Below are positions 49,963 to 59,034 of a DNA stretch of 64,000 bases, in pieces (the stretch's first letter is position 1; each line of letters begins with the position of its first letter). This DNA comes from CBDEGU01 sp965238045 (GTDB taxonomy: Bacteria > Acidobacteriota > Terriglobia > Bryobacterales > UBA6623). Both the position numbers and the translations under genes were made by a program. Location of the stretch: positions 1-64,000 of the forward strand of contig CBDEGU010000008.1 of NCBI GenBank assembly GCA_965238045.1, written 5' to 3'. The notes beneath the pieces are model-generated. The model did not search any database and was not told where the DNA came from. It saw only the letters and a list, made by a program, of their open reading frames with translations.

Positions 49963-51219
49963 TCATCCCGAGAACGTCCTGCCCTTGTGCTGGCCGATCA
50001 AGATCTGGAAGAGCCTGTGGCCGATCAGCTCGTGAAGACTGAGCAATTCACGATTCGCGGCGACGATGTCGTCCGGGCTGCCCGAGCCCGACGCGCCTCC
50101 TCCGGCCTTCAGGGCACTGGTAGCTTGCTGGATGACCGGATCCTCGATCGCCTCGCCGGCGATTTCCCATAGCGTGATGAAGCGATCGACCGCCGTTGGG
50201 AAGCTAATCTTGAAGACGCCGTAGTTGCTCGTGGTGCGAGGCGGCTTGAAATCCAAGTTAAATGGCCCTGCGTAGTTGTGCGACCGGAGCAGGATCAGCA
50301 CATTGAGCCAGTCCAGAGGATTCACCAATCCCACGCCCAGATCCACGTCGTGCTTGAGCGGATAGCCGTCGTTGATGTCGAAATGCCACAGCTTGCCGCA
50401 TACCAGCACCCGCGCCAGCACCGCGCGGCAGGCTGCTCCCCACATCAGCTCGTGGAGATATTCCGGGTTGAGTCCCACCATCTCGGGATGCTTGAGCAAG
50501 CCGCTGCCGATGAACGCCAGCATGGCGTCACTGCTGGGGAGAATGATCTGGCTGACCGGTTCGAAGGGCTTCGCCTCGAGGCAGTGTTTGAGCGTGGGGC
50601 GGTTCTTTTCCTTCGAGACTTCGATGTCCCGCTCACAGGCGGCGTTGATGCCGTCGGCGAACCAGGCGAGGGTTTGCGTCTCGTCGATCGCCCCTTGAAT
50701 CATGTAGCCCAGCGTGCCGGGCCAGTAGACGGCGAATTGCGCTCCCAATTCGTGGCCCATGTCCACTACGTTCCGCAAACGTCTCGCGGCATACTCGCGA
50801 ACCTCCGGCGCCTCGGCCGCACCGCTGGCCGCCCAAACCGGATGGAAGAATGTTTCGCATGTCACCATCGAGCAGCCAACGCCGTGTGAGTCGAGAGCCT
50901 GGTTGATGCGCTGGACGATCTCGGCCTGGCGGCTGCTCATCAGGTCACCGGTTGGGATCACATCGGTGTCATGAGTCGCCCAGTAGGGAATGCCCAGCTC
51001 ACCCAGGTTCCGAATCACTTCCTCGAAGGGGACCGGCTTGCGCGTAGGCGCATGGAAAAGCGCTTGTCCTTCATAGGCCGCGGCCCACTGCGGGCCGCTG
51101 ATGAAATACTTTCGGCGAATTTCGGGTGAATAACTCCCACCGGACATCTTGATGAGACGGTCCACAAGCGGCCGTTGTTCGTCCTGCTGGATGGACATTA
51201 CCCTAAAGTAGAACGTCAC
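49963..51219 (-). CDS. Xylose-isomerase-like TIM-barrel protein
   Basis: 418 residues, or 411 from the ATG at 51198. The sequence follows XylA: WATHDTDVIPTGD (catalytic His loop), a Trp-containing YWPGTLGYMIQG, LEAKPFEPVSQII (metal Glu), LHELMWGA, LWHFDINDGYPLKHDVD (metal Asp/His strand) and FNLDFKPPRTTSNYG. True xylose isomerases interconvert xylose and xylulose or glucose and fructose. The loops here differ enough that the sugar may be another aldose. It is transcribed away from the sulfatase and towards the DUF3891 gene. Confidence 0.83.
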   Translation of the reverse strand: MTFYFRVMSIQQDEQRPLVDRLIKMSGGSYSPEIRRKYFISGPQWAAAYEGQALFHAPTRKPVPFEEVIRNLGELGIPYWATHDTDVIPTGDLMSSRQAEIVQRINQALDSHGVGCSMVTCETFFHPVWAASGAAEAPEVREYAARRLRNVVDMGHELGAQFAVYWPGTLGYMIQGAIDETQTLAWFADGINAACERDIEVSKEKNRPTLKHCLEAKPFEPVSQIILPSSDAMLAFIGSGLLKHPEMVGLNPEYLHELMWGAACRAVLARVLVCGKLWHFDINDGYPLKHDVDLGVGLVNPLDWLNVLILLRSHNYAGPFNLDFKPPRTTSNYGVFKISFPTAVDRFITLWEIAGEAIEDPVIQQATSALKAGGGASGSGSPDDIVAANRELLSLHELIGHRLFQILIGQHKGRTFSG

Positions 51220-51333
51220 GCCGCGCCCGGCGTCAAGTCACAAGCGAGCGCGTCAAAGGCTGGAGTTATCAGCGACTGCCCGCGACCTGAGAGCAAGTGT
51301 GTTCATTGAGGCGCTGGTTGCTAGAATGCCCTC

Positions 51334-52767
51334 ATGCGTCGGCGAGATTTTCTCACAACCACGGCTAGCGCCGGACTCCTCTCTTCCCGCTGCTCGCCTG
51401 CCGGGAACCAGCGGCCGACGAACGTCGTGTTCATCTTGACCGATGACCAGGCGCCGGGCACGCTCGGAGCCTACGGGAATCACGAGATCAGGACGCCGGT
51501 TTGCGATGGGCTGGCCTCCGATGGAGCGTTGTTCACCAGAGCCTACTGTACAACGCCGGTTTGCTCGCCAAGCCGCGCCACGTTGTTGAGCGGGCAGATT
51601 CCGTCGCAGCACGGCGTCCACGACTGGATACGAAACGAGAACGAGGGTGAGGAGGCCTTCGCCTTCCTGGCCGGCGAGGCCACCTTTCCCGAAGTCCTCG
51701 CCGGGAACGGCTACCGAGTCGGACTCAGCGGCAAGTGGCACATTGGAGACAACGCCCGGCCGCAAGAGGGATTCGATTATTGGTTCGCCATGCCGACGGG
51801 CGGCAACCGCTATCAGAATCCGCCGATGTATTGGCAGGGCGAGAAGCGGGAGTACGAGGGCTACACAACCGAAGTGGTGACCGACAAGGCGCTCGAATTC
51901 ATCGATCAGGCCGGGAGCGATCCCTTTTTCTGCTTCGTCTCCTACAACGCGCCGCATACTCCTTATAAGGGAACGCCCCAGAAGTATCTGGATATGTACC
52001 GCGACTGTCCCTTCGACACCTTTCCCGGCGAGCCGTTGAATGAGCCGATCGCGGGAGGACTTTCCAGGCGCAACGTCGGCAACCGCGAAAGCAAGATGCA
52101 CTACTACGGCATGCTCACCGCGATCGACGACAACGTCGGCCGCATCATGCAGCGGCTCGAAAACCGAGGAATTGCCGACGACACGCTAGTCGTCTTCCTG
52201 AGCGATCACGGCTTCATGCTCGAGCACCATGGCCTGTGGGGCAAGGGGAATACCTCCTGGCCCTTCAATATGTTCGAGGAATCGATGCTAGTTCCGGCGC
52301 TGTTTCATCATCCAGGCCAGATTCCGGCCGGACAGCGCATTCCGATCATGACGAGTTTCTACGATTTCGCGCCCACCTTGCTCGACTACCTGGGTCTGCC
52401 GGCGCTGGATGCGCGCAAACCCCTGGCGGGACGAAGCTATGCGCCATTTCTGCGAGGCGCGGCGACCGAGTGGGACAACATGGTCTGCGGTGAATACCAA
52501 TATTGCCGCATGATTCGCGACGAAGAATGGAAGCTGATTCACCGCACCGAGGGCTTCCCCAGCGAACTGTACAACTTGCGTGAGGATCCCGGCGAACGAA
52601 ACAACCTCGCGGACGATCCTGCCCATCAGGCACAAAGGCGAAAACTCAAACAGCGCATGGATGCGTGGTTCGGGAATCTTGGCTGTGGCGATGAGAATAT
52701 GTGGAAGAACGCGAAGCAGAAAATCCTGCCGAGTTACGAAAACGGCGTAAAGCGTTCGCGGATATGA
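51334..52767 (+). CDS. Tat-exported sulfatase (formylglycine type)
   Basis: 477 residues. A Tat-like signal MRRRDFLTTTASAGLL is followed by the sulfatase N-terminus NVVFILTDDQAPGTLGAYG with metal Asp37 and Asp38. The signature C77-SPSRATLLSGQ means Cys77 must be converted to formylglycine. GKWHIGDN holds the Lys/His pair, VVFLSDHGFMLEHHG the second metal Asp/His, and PFMLEHH-type His residues follow. The substrate is unknown; sulfated polysaccharides are typical. The XylA-like gene diverges from it. Confidence 0.9.
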   Translation: MRRRDFLTTTASAGLLSSRCSPAGNQRPTNVVFILTDDQAPGTLGAYGNHEIRTPVCDGLASDGALFTRAYCTTPVCSPSRATLLSGQIPSQHGVHDWIRNENEGEEAFAFLAGEATFPEVLAGNGYRVGLSGKWHIGDNARPQEGFDYWFAMPTGGNRYQNPPMYWQGEKREYEGYTTEVVTDKALEFIDQAGSDPFFCFVSYNAPHTPYKGTPQKYLDMYRDCPFDTFPGEPLNEPIAGGLSRRNVGNRESKMHYYGMLTAIDDNVGRIMQRLENRGIADDTLVVFLSDHGFMLEHHGLWGKGNTSWPFNMFEESMLVPALFHHPGQIPAGQRIPIMTSFYDFAPTLLDYLGLPALDARKPLAGRSYAPFLRGAATEWDNMVCGEYQYCRMIRDEEWKLIHRTEGFPSELYNLREDPGERNNLADDPAHQAQRRKLKQRMDAWFGNLGCGDENMWKNAKQKILPSYENGVKRSRI

Positions 52768-52777
52768 GCCGAAGCAA

Positions 52778-53746
52778 TCAGTCCCCTGGCTGATAAAAAA
52801 CGACTTCGGGTTCGATCATAAAGCCAGCGGCAAGGGAACAGGTCCCGCACGCGGGCAGGTAGCTGGGCGTAAGATTACCTAACCACTTGGTGATCTCCAG
52901 GGCGTCGTCATCGCCTTCCTCGGTGGAGACGATGATCACCGGGCTGTCTCGCGCGATGCTTCGTTGCGCGCCTCGCAGAGCCCGAAGAACCGCTCCCTTG
53001 ATGTCCATCTTAATCACATCGACTTGCACCAGCTCCAATTCCTCAACCAGAGTGTCGATACGCGTGAGCGGGATCGTGTGGGTGCTGACGGCGTTGGCGC
53101 CTTCACCGACGAAACTGTCGGCCGCGGAATTATCGGGATCTTCGAACAGGGGCAGAATTTCCTCGCGATCCCACACCCCCTTGGGATAGACGATGACCCG
53201 CCCCTCTTCGATTTCTTTTTTGAGATTGCGCCGCAGACACTCGAGATTTGCTGGCGCCGGCTCGATCGCGATGACCTTGCGCGCACCGGCACGCAGGGCC
53301 TTTCGTGCGTACAGCCCCACGTGCGCGCCGCAGTCTAAGACGACATCTCCACGGCGAACCAAGTTCGCGACGTCGTAAATGTCCTCTCGCTGCTGAGCCA
53401 ACAGGTAGGGCAAGGACCCGCCACTTCCGGCTGGCACCCAGTATCTTCCGGCGGGACTCCACCACTGCTCGTAACCCGCCGGATCCGACTCAGCAAGGAC
53501 AATCGTTTCTTGGATCCGCTGGATTGTTTTCTGAATTCGCCAGCGTTTGTCCGCACCCGCCCATGCCTCGTCCACGGTGCACATCGTTTTCCAGCCCGCG
53601 AATGCCAGACCGGCCGGCACCAGGGGCGGATACACTCTGACCGTGACCGCCAGGACGAGTACCGATGCTCCAACCAGAATAAACGTCTGGAGTAGGCGCA
53701 GGATCAGTTGTTTAGCAAACGACCAGGGGACTCTGGAAGGTGTCAT
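52778..53746 (-). CDS. FkbM-family methyltransferase, membrane-anchored (copy 1)
   Basis: 322 residues. An N-terminal membrane anchor (about 15-45: FILVGASVLVLAVTVRVYPPLVPAG) is followed by the Rossmann methyltransferase core (about 105-290). Motif I is VVLDCGAHVGLYARKAL, followed by VIAIEPAPANLECLRRNL, and the VDVIKMDIKGAVLRALRGA block marks FkbM. The C-terminus has CGTCSL. FkbM enzymes methylate hydroxyls of sugars or polyketides with SAM. It lies on the minus strand just after copy 2 and converges with the sulfatase gene. The target is unknown. Confidence 0.86.
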   Translation of the reverse strand: MTPSRVPWSFAKQLILRLLQTFILVGASVLVLAVTVRVYPPLVPAGLAFAGWKTMCTVDEAWAGADKRWRIQKTIQRIQETIVLAESDPAGYEQWWSPAGRYWVPAGSGGSLPYLLAQQREDIYDVANLVRRGDVVLDCGAHVGLYARKALRAGARKVIAIEPAPANLECLRRNLKKEIEEGRVIVYPKGVWDREEILPLFEDPDNSAADSFVGEGANAVSTHTIPLTRIDTLVEELELVQVDVIKMDIKGAVLRALRGAQRSIARDSPVIIVSTEEGDDDALEITKWLGNLTPSYLPACGTCSLAAGFMIEPEVVFYQPGD

Positions 53747-53837
53747 GAGCGAGTATTCGGCCCTCCAAGAGCCGAGACCGGAGAGGCTGACAGGAAAGAA
53801 CCGCCCTTCCGTCCGCGCCGTCGCCGATTTTCGGGTT

Positions 53838-54776
53838 CTAGGGTGACAGCGTCTGAAACGTTATCATATCGGGCTTGACCTTCCAGTCGCTTCCCAGGGA
53901 ACAAATGCCACACTCAGTCTGGTAGTCCTGACCAAGTCCGGTGATCCATTCTGTGATCTCTACGCCGTCGTCGGCCGCGTGCTCGGTTGAAACTACCAGG
54001 CGCGGGCGGTAAGTCGCGAGGGTCTCTTCGGCCCCTTCGAGAAGGAGAAGCGCGGCCCCTTTGACATCGAACTTGATCACATCGACCCGCTTCAGGTTCA
54101 ATTTTCGGACCAGTGTATCGATGTGGATGGGAGAGCGAACGGCTCGTTCCGCGGCGATGTCCCGAGACTCTAGTTCGAAAAACTCCTCCGACGGCGGATC
54201 CATCGGGTAGGAATAGATCACTACGCGCTTCGACTCCACCTCCTCCTTCAGATTGCGGCGAATACACTCTACGCGCGCGGGATCGGACTCGATGGCGATC
54301 ACCTTGGCCGCGCCGGCCCTGAGCGCCTGCCTGGCGTAGGTTCCAAAACGGGCGTCACAATCAATGACAACATCGCCGGGGCCGATCAAAGACCGTACGC
54401 TGTAAATATCGACCAGTTGCTGAGCAAGAAGGGTCGGCAGCACGCCGATACTGCCTTCCGGCAGCCAGAACTCTCCGCTCGAAGCTGCCCAGTGTTCAAA
54501 GCCATCGGGATCGGACTCAATCAGCCTGAGATCGCCTTGTTCCGCGCTCAGAGCCTTGTCGAAATCCCATCGCATTTCCGCGCCGAGCTGGATTTCCTCA
54601 ACCGTGCACATCGACTTGCGGTCGGAAACCGCCAGGCCCCAGACGAGCAGAGGCGGGTACATCCACATGATGACACCGAATGTTATAGCGGTTGCACCGC
54701 AGACAATGAAAAGCTGCACGACGCGCAGCGTCAGCATGCTAACAAAGTTTCCGACGGCTCTTCCTAGAGATTGCAT
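53838..54776 (-). CDS. FkbM-family methyltransferase, membrane-anchored (copy 2)
   Basis: 312 residues, clearly a paralogue of copy 1 with the same plan: anchor (about 10-45: RVVQLFIVCGATAITFGVIMW), a shared MYPPL... and KSMCTVEE segment, then the methyltransferase core. Motif I reads VVIDCDARFGTYARQAL, where the second position that is Gly in copy 1 (DCGAHVG) is Asp. Later blocks VDVIKFDVKGAALLLLEGA and CGICSL match copy 1. The changed SAM-binding glycine may lower or alter activity. The pair are separated by about 90 bp and probably form one operon. Confidence 0.84.
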   Translation of the reverse strand: MQSLGRAVGNFVSMLTLRVVQLFIVCGATAITFGVIMWMYPPLLVWGLAVSDRKSMCTVEEIQLGAEMRWDFDKALSAEQGDLRLIESDPDGFEHWAASSGEFWLPEGSIGVLPTLLAQQLVDIYSVRSLIGPGDVVIDCDARFGTYARQALRAGAAKVIAIESDPARVECIRRNLKEEVESKRVVIYSYPMDPPSEEFFELESRDIAAERAVRSPIHIDTLVRKLNLKRVDVIKFDVKGAALLLLEGAEETLATYRPRLVVSTEHAADDGVEITEWITGLGQDYQTECGICSLGSDWKVKPDMITFQTLSP

Positions 54777-55028
54777 TGAAAAATAGAGCGTGCTCGAAGA
54801 AATCGCCTCTGATGGGCCATCGCTTCCTTCCCAGCTTAGCGAATGACGCTCGCGGCAGGGTCCATTTTCTTAGCGATCCGACAGGCCGTTGCTCCCGCGT
54901 CTCTGGATAACACCATGGCGGATGTCCGGTGAAGCCTCCATCAAAGCACCTCGGCGCCTGTCGTTCGATTCGGGCGCCGCTGACCTGCGTCAAGCACAAC
55001 GGATCGAGACAGCGCTCCATTCCAGTGA

Positions 55029-55877
55029 TCAAACCACAACCACTTCGTTGACGAGACTTCCTATCCCAGGTACTTCAATGGCAACTACATCTCCAGCGGC
55101 AAGCGCGGCATCCTGCTTGACGATGATCCCCGTGCCTGTCAGCAGAACAGTCGCGGGAGGCACGGAATTGCTGCTCGTAAGATAGTCCGCCAGTTCCGTC
55201 AATTTTCGCCGCAGCTGGCCCACCGACGCCCGGCCTTCAAAGAGCAACTCGCCTTTTCGGCGGATCGTGCAGGTCATCTCTAACTCGCGGGGGTCGGGGA
55301 TCTCATCCGCAGTGACCAGAACAGGACCCAGGGCACAGCAGCGGTCGTACACTTTCGACTGCGGGAGATAAAGCGGGTTTTCGCGTTCGATGTCCCACGC
55401 GGAAACGTCGTTAGCGATTGTATAAGCCATCACCTGGCCCTGGCTACTCAATACGACGGCCAGTTCCGGTTCGGGAGCGGTGAAGTTCGAATCAGCGCGG
55501 GCGCCAATCGGTTCGTTCGAACCGACGCAGACACGCGAGGTGCCTTTGAAAAATAGTTCGGGACGATGCGCGGGGTCCGACACATAGGCGTAAGGACCCT
55601 GGCTGGAGCCCAGTTCTCGGTCGCGAAACTCCGCGCTTGGGGCGTAGGTGCAGCCGCACGCCCAGACTTCGGGAGGACTGATGGGAATGGCCAGTTCCGC
55701 GTTCACGATCTCGGCGATCGCCAGTTCCTGGGCCAAGTCCGGAAGGTTCCGGTCTTGTTTCTCCGCCATCTCAACAAGCGACGCGGTCGTGTGCCCGGGC
55801 ACAAGCCGGTAGCCATTCTTCTCGACGATCGCCGCGGACAAAACGCCGGCCGCGACGCGGACCTGTGCCAGTTTCAT
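55029..55877 (-). CDS. 2-keto-3-deoxy-pentonate (KDA) dehydratase-like, FAH family
   Basis: 282 residues of the fumarylacetoacetate-hydrolase fold. The order of segments closely follows Sulfolobus KDA dehydratase as I recall it: PPEVWACGCTYAPSAEFRDRE, RPELFFKGTSRVCVGSNEPI, PEPELAVVLSSQG, GYTIANDVSAWDIE-type (here AYTIANDVSAWDIE), NPLYLPQSKVYDRCCALGPV. Mg ligands would be E136, E138 and D157. The reaction would turn 2-keto-3-deoxy-pentonate into 2-oxoglutarate semialdehyde. It is directly followed upstream in the operon by the dehydrogenase that would use that product (8 bp gap). Confidence 0.82.
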   Translation of the reverse strand: MKLAQVRVAAGVLSAAIVEKNGYRLVPGHTTASLVEMAEKQDRNLPDLAQELAIAEIVNAELAIPISPPEVWACGCTYAPSAEFRDRELGSSQGPYAYVSDPAHRPELFFKGTSRVCVGSNEPIGARADSNFTAPEPELAVVLSSQGQVMAYTIANDVSAWDIERENPLYLPQSKVYDRCCALGPVLVTADEIPDPRELEMTCTIRRKGELLFEGRASVGQLRRKLTELADYLTSSNSVPPATVLLTGTGIIVKQDAALAAGDVVAIEVPGIGSLVNEVVVV

Positions 55878-55885
55878 GGCGCCCT

Positions 55886-57337
55886 CTAGTAGCCCAAATA
55901 CACGGTCTTGAAGTCGGTGTAGAAGTCCAGCGCCGCGGGCCCCTGTTCTTTCGGGCCGAAGCTCGAATCCTTCGTGCCGCCGAAGGGCAGCTGATACTCC
56001 ACGCCGGCGCTGGGCAGGTTTACGGTAACCAGGCCGGCCTCGATTCTCTGCACGTACTCAAGGATTCTCGATACGTTCTGAGTTTGAATCGATGCCGACA
56101 AGCCGAAGGCCACGTTGTTGGCCAGGCGCATGGCGTCGTCAAAATCTCTCGCCTTCATGACCGCCAGCACCGGTCCGAAAACTTCTTCCTGCGCGATCGT
56201 CATCTCCTCGGTGACGCCGGTGAAAATCGTCGGCTCGCAGAAGTAGCCCTTGTCGTAGTCGCCGCCGGTGAGGCGCCGCCCGCCGCATTCGAGCTTCGCG
56301 CCTTCTTTCTTCGCGATCTCGATGTAGCGCAGGTTGGTGTCGAGCTGAACCTGGTCGATGGCCGGTCCGATCTGGACGCCCGCCTCCAGACCATTGCCTA
56401 CCTTGAGCGCCTTGGTTTTCTCGATCAGCTCCGCGAGGAATGCGTCGTAGATGCCCTCTTCGACAATCACCCGGCTGGTCGCCGTGCATTTTTGTCCCGT
56501 CGAAAAGAACGCGGCATTTACCGTGCTGCCCACGGCCTTCGCCATGTCGGCGTCGTTAAGCACAATGGTCGGATTCTTGCCCCCCATCTCAAGCTGAATC
56601 CGCAAGCGGCGCTTCGACGCCTGCGCGTGAAGCTGATTCCCAACCGAGCAAGAACCGGTGAAGGAAATCGCCTTGAGCGGCTTGGCGTTCACCAGCGCCT
56701 CGCCCAGCTCGGCGCCCGATCCGGCGACGAAGTTCACCACGCCCTTAGGTACACCGGCCTCGTGGCAGGCTTCCATGATCCGCCAGGCGCTCAATGGCGC
56801 GGCGGACGCCGGCTTGAGAACCACTGTATTGCCAGCCAGTATGGCGGGCGCGAGCTTCCAGGCTGGAATCGCGCTGGGGAAGTTCCACGGCGTCACCAGT
56901 CCCACGACGCCCAGCGGCTTGCGAATCGCGTACATGAAAACGCGCTCCCGCTCCGAAGGCACCATCACGCCGGGAATCCTCGACCCCTCGCCGCCGAAAT
57001 AGCGGAAAATGTTGATCGTCCGCATCGTCTCGCCCTTGGCTTCGGGAAGAGTCTTGCCCTCCTCGCGCGTCATGTCCTCTCCGAGCTGGTCGAGCTTGCT
57101 CTCGAGAATTTCAGCAATCTTGAAGAGATACTTTCCCCGCGAAGGCCCCGGCAGCGCGGCCCACCCGGCAAAAGCCTCCTGCGCGGCGGCGGCGGCATTG
57201 CCGATGTCTTCCTGGCTGCCGCGCACAAACACGCCGACAACTTCGCTGGTGTCGGCCGGGTTGCGGACTTCAAACGTATTCTCGCCGGTGACCCACTCAC
57301 CGTTGATGTAATTGGGATAAGTTTTCGGTTCGCTCAT
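55886..57337 (-). CDS. 2-oxoglutarate-semialdehyde dehydrogenase-like aldehyde dehydrogenase
   Basis: 483 residues, a complete NAD(P)-dependent aldehyde dehydrogenase. Key parts are the cofactor site VTPWNFPSAIPAWKLAPAI, the Glu base in QLEMGGKNPTIV, the catalytic Cys in FFSTGQKCTATSRV and the C-terminal PFGGTKDSSFGPKEQG. The N-terminus YPNYINGEWVTGENTFEVRNPAD is typical. With the KDA-dehydratase-like gene 8 bp away it forms the lower half of a Weimberg-type route from pentonates to 2-oxoglutarate. Neither the upstream dehydrogenase nor the dehydratase is in the window. Confidence 0.87.
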   Translation of the reverse strand: MSEPKTYPNYINGEWVTGENTFEVRNPADTSEVVGVFVRGSQEDIGNAAAAAQEAFAGWAALPGPSRGKYLFKIAEILESKLDQLGEDMTREEGKTLPEAKGETMRTINIFRYFGGEGSRIPGVMVPSERERVFMYAIRKPLGVVGLVTPWNFPSAIPAWKLAPAILAGNTVVLKPASAAPLSAWRIMEACHEAGVPKGVVNFVAGSGAELGEALVNAKPLKAISFTGSCSVGNQLHAQASKRRLRIQLEMGGKNPTIVLNDADMAKAVGSTVNAAFFSTGQKCTATSRVIVEEGIYDAFLAELIEKTKALKVGNGLEAGVQIGPAIDQVQLDTNLRYIEIAKKEGAKLECGGRRLTGGDYDKGYFCEPTIFTGVTEEMTIAQEEVFGPVLAVMKARDFDDAMRLANNVAFGLSASIQTQNVSRILEYVQRIEAGLVTVNLPSAGVEYQLPFGGTKDSSFGPKEQGPAALDFYTDFKTVYLGY

Positions 57338-57524
57338 GGTCTGCTCCAGATTCTGGCTCTAAAACTCAGGGGGAATTTGTGACTCCGCCCGCGGGGCGAG
57401 ATCGCCCATATGGGACCTGCCGGGCGCGTGAATGTCTTTGTCAGCCAAACGAACGGCTATGGCAAACTACCCATCATCGCACGTCGAGCCAGCCGGCAGA
57501 GCCGAGGATATTATCACAACTCCG

Positions 57525-58595
57525 TCACGAGGTCGCGCCGCCGCAACTCGAGCCCGCGCCCGCCGTACAGCCGTAGCAATGCTGTCCGGTGACGATGCGG
57601 CGCTGGCCGAGCGCACCGCCGGCGAAGTCGCGAATGTGTGGCCGCGCCCCATGGTTCACCGGCAGCTCGAGCATCTGATTGAAGTCACAATCGTAGAGAG
57701 TTCCTTCCCAGCCGACCGAGACCATCTGGCGGCACATCACGCTGGCCGCCGCCGCCGGATTGTAGGCGCCAAGCAGCCGCCGCATATAGCCGTCGTAGTT
57801 GTTGGTGCGCACCAAAAATTCCAAGAAGCGGCTGATCGGCATGTTGGTAATCGCGAACAGAGCATTGAATACGACCCCGTAACGGTCGCTCAGTTCGCGC
57901 CGGAAATCGGCCTCGATCGATTTCTGCGCGGGAGGAAGAAACGCGCCGACCGGGTTGTAAACCAGATTGAGAGCCAATCCCGAACCCTCTTCGCCGTAGC
58001 CCAGGGAGTTGAGCTTGCGCAGCCCCGCGATCGACTTGTCAAAAACGCCCTCTCCCCTCTGCGCATCGGTGTTCGCGGCGAGAAAGTACGGCAGGCTCGC
58101 GACGACTTCCACCTGGTTGTCAGCCAAGAACCCGGCCAGGTCTTTTTGCGAAGCCAGCAGCAGCACGGTCAGGTTGCAGCGATCCATCACATGCCGGCCG
58201 AGCCGGCGGGCCTCGGTGACGAGCCAGCGAAAGTTCGGATTCAGCTCCGGCGCGCCGCCGGTAATATCGAGCGTCGAGATCGCGGCCGTCTCGAGCGCGG
58301 CGATACACAACTCGGCGATCTCGCGCGTCATGCTTTCGGTGCGATCCGGCCCGGCATCTACATGGCAGTGCTTGCAGGTCTGGTTGCACAGCTTGCCGAC
58401 ATTGATCTGCAAGACGTCGATGCCAGCGGCCGTTAGCGGATGCAGGCCCGATTCCTCCAGCGCCTCCTCAAACGGCTTGTGCGCGCCGGCCGGATCATTA
58501 AGCACCCGGAGCTGTGCGCCAGCCGTCCCCAGCGCATGCGAACTATGAAGAAGACTCTTGCTCACCGCATCCTCACATGCTGAGCTTTTCGGCAA
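57525..58595 (-). CDS. Radical SAM/Cys-rich protein, ArsS-like
   Basis: 356 residues. The radical-SAM cluster motif is C70-x3-C74-x2-C77 (GKLCNQTCKHCHVDAG), followed by STLDITGGAPELNP. The C-terminal domain (about 235-356) has a FNALFAITNMPISRFLEFL segment and ends with a Cys cluster, C340, C343 and C351 (HCYGCTAGAGSSCGG). This layout fits the arsenosugar-biosynthesis radical SAM family, in which some members have selenocysteine. Here ordinary Cys codons are used. It is coupled to the AhpD-like gene upstream, overlapping by about 20 bp. Confidence 0.87.
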   Translation of the reverse strand: MPKSSACEDAVSKSLLHSSHALGTAGAQLRVLNDPAGAHKPFEEALEESGLHPLTAAGIDVLQINVGKLCNQTCKHCHVDAGPDRTESMTREIAELCIAALETAAISTLDITGGAPELNPNFRWLVTEARRLGRHVMDRCNLTVLLLASQKDLAGFLADNQVEVVASLPYFLAANTDAQRGEGVFDKSIAGLRKLNSLGYGEEGSGLALNLVYNPVGAFLPPAQKSIEADFRRELSDRYGVVFNALFAITNMPISRFLEFLVRTNNYDGYMRRLLGAYNPAAAASVMCRQMVSVGWEGTLYDCDFNQMLELPVNHGARPHIRDFAGGALGQRRIVTGQHCYGCTAGAGSSCGGATS

Positions 58596-58905
58596 CGTTA
58601 CGCATTTGCAGTCCGTGGACCAGGCTCGCGCCGCCGCGAATCGCCGAGGCGACGTGAACCGCTTCGGTCATCTGCTCGAGGTTGGATCCCTTTTCTAGAC
58701 AAGCCTGCGTATAGGCATCAATGCAGTAGGGGCACTGCACCACGTGCGAGACCGCCAGCGCGATCAGATTTTTTTCGCGCTCGCTCAGCGCGCCTTCCGC
58801 GAACACGGCCCCGTACCAGGCCTGAAATTTCTCCCACAGCGGCGAAGCGTTCTTGCCCATGTCGCCGAAGCGGGGAAGATCGTCCTCGTGATAGTAGCTC
58901 GACAT
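58573..58905 (-). CDS. AhpD-like carboxymuconolactone-decarboxylase-family protein linked to ArsS
   Basis: 110 residues with the AhpD core: LIALAVSHVVQCPYCIDAYTQACLEKG, active Cys58 and Cys61, and His54 nearby as proton relay. The first 15 residues (SSYYHEDDLPRFGDMGKNA) match the form found beside arsenosugar radical SAM proteins. It would act as a thiol peroxidase-type or redox partner. The gene precedes the ArsS-like gene and overlaps its start. Confidence 0.85.
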   Translation of the reverse strand: MSSYYHEDDLPRFGDMGKNASPLWEKFQAWYGAVFAEGALSEREKNLIALAVSHVVQCPYCIDAYTQACLEKGSNLEQMTEAVHVASAIRGGASLVHGLQMRNVAEKLSM

Positions 58906-59034
58906 TGCTTCTCCTCAATCCGGTGCCTCAATTCGGGCCGAAGAGCGCCCCGCATTCCCTATTCAGTGTAGGGCGCTAGCCCCCCGGCCTGTCCCACACG
59001 GATGTAAACAAACCGCCACCAGACCCTCACGCCC

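Noticed and set aside
55865..57382. 505-codon plus-strand frame opposite the aldehyde dehydrogenase gene
   Set aside because: Mirror of the dehydrogenase coding sequence, with biased composition.
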